Of a stretch of 6,438 bases of DNA, positions 4,779 to 6,438 are shown piece by piece; the first letter of the stretch is position 1; every line of letters starts with the position of its first letter. The translations under genes and the position numbers were made by a program. This DNA is from Methylococcales bacterium (GTDB taxonomy: Bacteria > Pseudomonadota > Gammaproteobacteria > Methylococcales > Methylomonadaceae). The notes under the pieces were generated by a model. That model searched no databases. It was not told where the DNA came from and worked only from the letters and a program-made list of their open reading frames with translations. The DNA lies in the NCBI GenBank assembly GCA_023134955.1, contig JAGLUC010000178.1, forward strand, positions 1-6,438. The letters are read 5' to 3'.

Positions 4779-6422
4779 ATGAATAAATATCAATCAACTC
4801 AAATACCCAAATCTGGTTTAGAAGGATTAAAACAAAACTGGAAGAGTGATTTACAAGCAGGGTTCATGGTTTTCTTAATTGCCCTCCCCCTTTGTTTAGG
4901 TATCGCCATCGGCTCTGGCTTCCCTTCCTCAGCAGGTATTATTACCGCAATTGTTGGCGGTTTATTAGTCTCTCGCTTAAATGGTTCTCATATTGTGATT
5001 AATGGCCCAGCGGCTGGGCTGATTGTGGTGATGTTGAGTGCTGTTCAGTCCTTGGGGGAAGGAGATGCAATGGCTGGATATAGATATACCCTTGCGGCTA
5101 TTATGATTGCAGGTTTTTTTCAGATTTTGATGGGGGTCTACAAGGCGGGTGAATTAAGCTCTTTCTTTCCAGCATCTGTGGTACAAGGCATGTTAACAGC
5201 GATGGGAATAATTATAATCGCCAAACAAAGCCATGTGATGCTTGGCGTAACTCCCGAACCTGGTAGTTTATTTTCGACTATCAGCCAAATTCCATATAGT
5301 CTTTTGAACCCATCAAAAGAAATTGCTTTTATCGGCATAACGGGACTGGCAATTCTTGCATTATGGCCATTATTAAAACGAATGCCATTAGGTAAGATCC
5401 CCGCCCCCATTGTTGTTATTTTGACAGGTATTGGCTTAGGTCAATTTTTTGGATTACAACATGAGCATATCCATTTTTCCGATATTACTGAACATAATCA
5501 TTTGATTGCACAAAATTTTTTAGTTGAAATACCTGATAATTTTGCAGACTATTTTTACCTTCCCGATTTTTCAAAAATACTGACTTTTGAATTCTGGGGG
5601 GCAGTCATCAGTATCTGCCTGGTTGCCAGTTTGGAAAGCTTACTTAGCGCATCTGCCGTTGAAAAACTTGATCCCTATAAACGCCCTACTGACCTGGATC
5701 GCGATTTATCAGCTGTAGGCGTTGGCAATGTTATATCTGGTTTTTTGGGTGGCTTGCCCATGATTGCTGAGTTAGTAAGAAGTTCAGCTAATGTTACTAG
5801 TGGTGCAAAAACAGAATGGTCTAATTTTTTCCACGGTTTAATACTGTTAATATTCGTGGTTTTATTCCCTCATTTAATTCACAGCATCCCTCTCGCTTCG
5901 TTAGCAGCATTATTGGTCTACACTGGATTTCGCCTCGCCTCGCCCAAGACCTTTCAACATGTCTTGGATGTGGGGACTGAACAGTTATTTTTATTTCTTA
6001 TTACCATTATCGGGGTTATTGCTACCAACTTATTAGTCGGCGTGCTGATTGGAGTTGCCGTTAAACTCTGTATTCACCTGTTACGAGGCGTTTGGTTAAG
6101 TAATATGTTTAAAATCCATTTTACGATTAAACAACATAACAACACTGTCACTATTAAATTCTTAGGGTCTGTTTTATTCTCTAATTTCTTACCCTTAAAA
6201 GCCGCACTTTCTAAATTAGATCACGGTAGAAATATTGTATTTGACTTCTCAGATGGTTATTTGATAGATCATACCGTACTGGATTTTATCCATGAATTTA
6301 GTGTAAATTACGCCAGACAAGGTGGCACATGTAAACAAGTAGGTCATCCACAAGAAACATTTTCAGATCATAATTTAGCAGCAAGATTAATGACTGAAGA
6401 TGATAGGAAAAGCAGATATTAA
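4779..6422 (+). CDS. SulP-family inorganic anion transporter with C-terminal STAS domain
   Basis: This inner-membrane transporter has 547 residues. The N-terminal cytoplasmic stretch leads into the SulP core at about 22-430 with ten or more hydrophobic segments. Family landmarks are DLQAGFMVFLIALPLCLGIA (24-43), INGPAAG (74-80) and FLGGLPMIAELVRSSANV (322-339). A STAS domain follows at about 446-540, with DFSDGYLID at 489-497 in the usual phosphorylation-loop region. Relatives carry sulfate, bicarbonate or other anions. This subtype is often encoded beside or fused to a carbonic anhydrase, so bicarbonate is a fair guess, but the substrate cannot be read from sequence and the next gene is outside the window. 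An in-frame stop at 4767-4769 makes ATG 4779 the first start. No Shine-Dalgarno is seen before it; a long hairpin ends 28 nt upstream. The last codon and the stop TAA lie inside an inverted copy of the dispersed repeat; the STAS domain looks complete, so function is probably intact. Confidence 0.93.
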   Translation: MNKYQSTQIPKSGLEGLKQNWKSDLQAGFMVFLIALPLCLGIAIGSGFPSSAGIITAIVGGLLVSRLNGSHIVINGPAAGLIVVMLSAVQSLGEGDAMAGYRYTLAAIMIAGFFQILMGVYKAGELSSFFPASVVQGMLTAMGIIIIAKQSHVMLGVTPEPGSLFSTISQIPYSLLNPSKEIAFIGITGLAILALWPLLKRMPLGKIPAPIVVILTGIGLGQFFGLQHEHIHFSDITEHNHLIAQNFLVEIPDNFADYFYLPDFSKILTFEFWGAVISICLVASLESLLSASAVEKLDPYKRPTDLDRDLSAVGVGNVISGFLGGLPMIAELVRSSANVTSGAKTEWSNFFHGLILLIFVVLFPHLIHSIPLASLAALLVYTGFRLASPKTFQHVLDVGTEQLFLFLITIIGVIATNLLVGVLIGVAVKLCIHLLRGVWLSNMFKIHFTIKQHNNTVTIKFLGSVLFSNFLPLKAALSKLDHGRNIVFDFSDGYLIDHTVLDFIHEFSVNYARQGGTCKQVGHPQETFSDHNLAARLMTEDDRKSRY

Positions 6423-6438
6423 TCGTTCCAAAAGTATT
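6416..6438 (-). repeat. Inverted partial copy of the dispersed repeat end (copy 3), cut by the window edge
   Basis: All 23 bases are the exact reverse complement of 4458-4480. The outer boundary falls at ATATTAAT, as in the other copies, and the repeat continues past the window. It supplies the final Tyr codon and the TAA stop of the SulP gene. With copy 2 it forms an inverted pair bracketing the hairpin and transporter gene, about 2 kb apart. Confidence 0.8.

Noticed and set aside
5138..5410. Minus-strand 90-codon open frame
   Set aside because: It lies wholly inside the SulP gene on the opposite strand and shows no family features.
1..6438. CRISPR array
   Set aside because: The repeats present are three dispersed copies in mixed orientation kilobases apart, not regularly spaced short repeats with unique spacers.

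Overview
The window reads as chromosomal DNA of a low-GC gammaproteobacterium. The evidence is the mltD / SAM-methyltransferase / rnhA neighbourhood, which Gammaproteobacteria such as Escherichia and Pseudomonas share, together with an aryl-polyene-type gene pair and REP-like palindromes. The genus cannot be fixed from the sequence. No phage, plasmid or CRISPR functions are visible.

Left part (1-2802, minus strand). Four genes run leftward in a tight series: a class I SAM-dependent methyltransferase, rnhA (RNase HI; 8-nt overlap), a half-length ketosynthase-like 'chain length factor', and a lysophospholipid-type acyltransferase (ATGA overlap). The last two are the usual opening pair of aryl polyene / xanthomonadin-like lipid-pigment clusters. 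The carrier proteins and other enzymes that should follow are not in the 137 bases left in the window, which hold a repeat end and a folded intergenic segment.

Centre (2803-4251). A 102-bp divergent spacer with a near-palindrome separates the methyltransferase from mltD, a lipoprotein lytic transglycosylase with two LysM domains. The gloB gene that normally sits between them, and dnaQ that normally follows rnhA, are both absent.

Right part (4252-6438). A 527-bp non-coding stretch holds (i) a 176-bp MITE-like element with 19-bp terminal inverted repeats and an internal doublet of REP-like palindromes, (ii) an AT-rich spacer, and (iii) a 162-nt near-perfect hairpin. Its 50-bp stem is kept paired by ten G-U wobbles, all of which work only if the plus strand is transcribed. 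A SulP-family anion transporter with a STAS domain follows 28 nt later. Its stop codon lies inside an inverted copy of the MITE end. The same repeat end also opens the window at base 1, so both window edges fall in this repeat.

The genes do not form one pathway. They are housekeeping genes (RNase HI, cell-wall turnover), a fragment of a pigment/lipid locus and an anion transporter, brought together by repeat-rich spacers. The wobble-preserved hairpin ahead of the transporter is the least explained feature.
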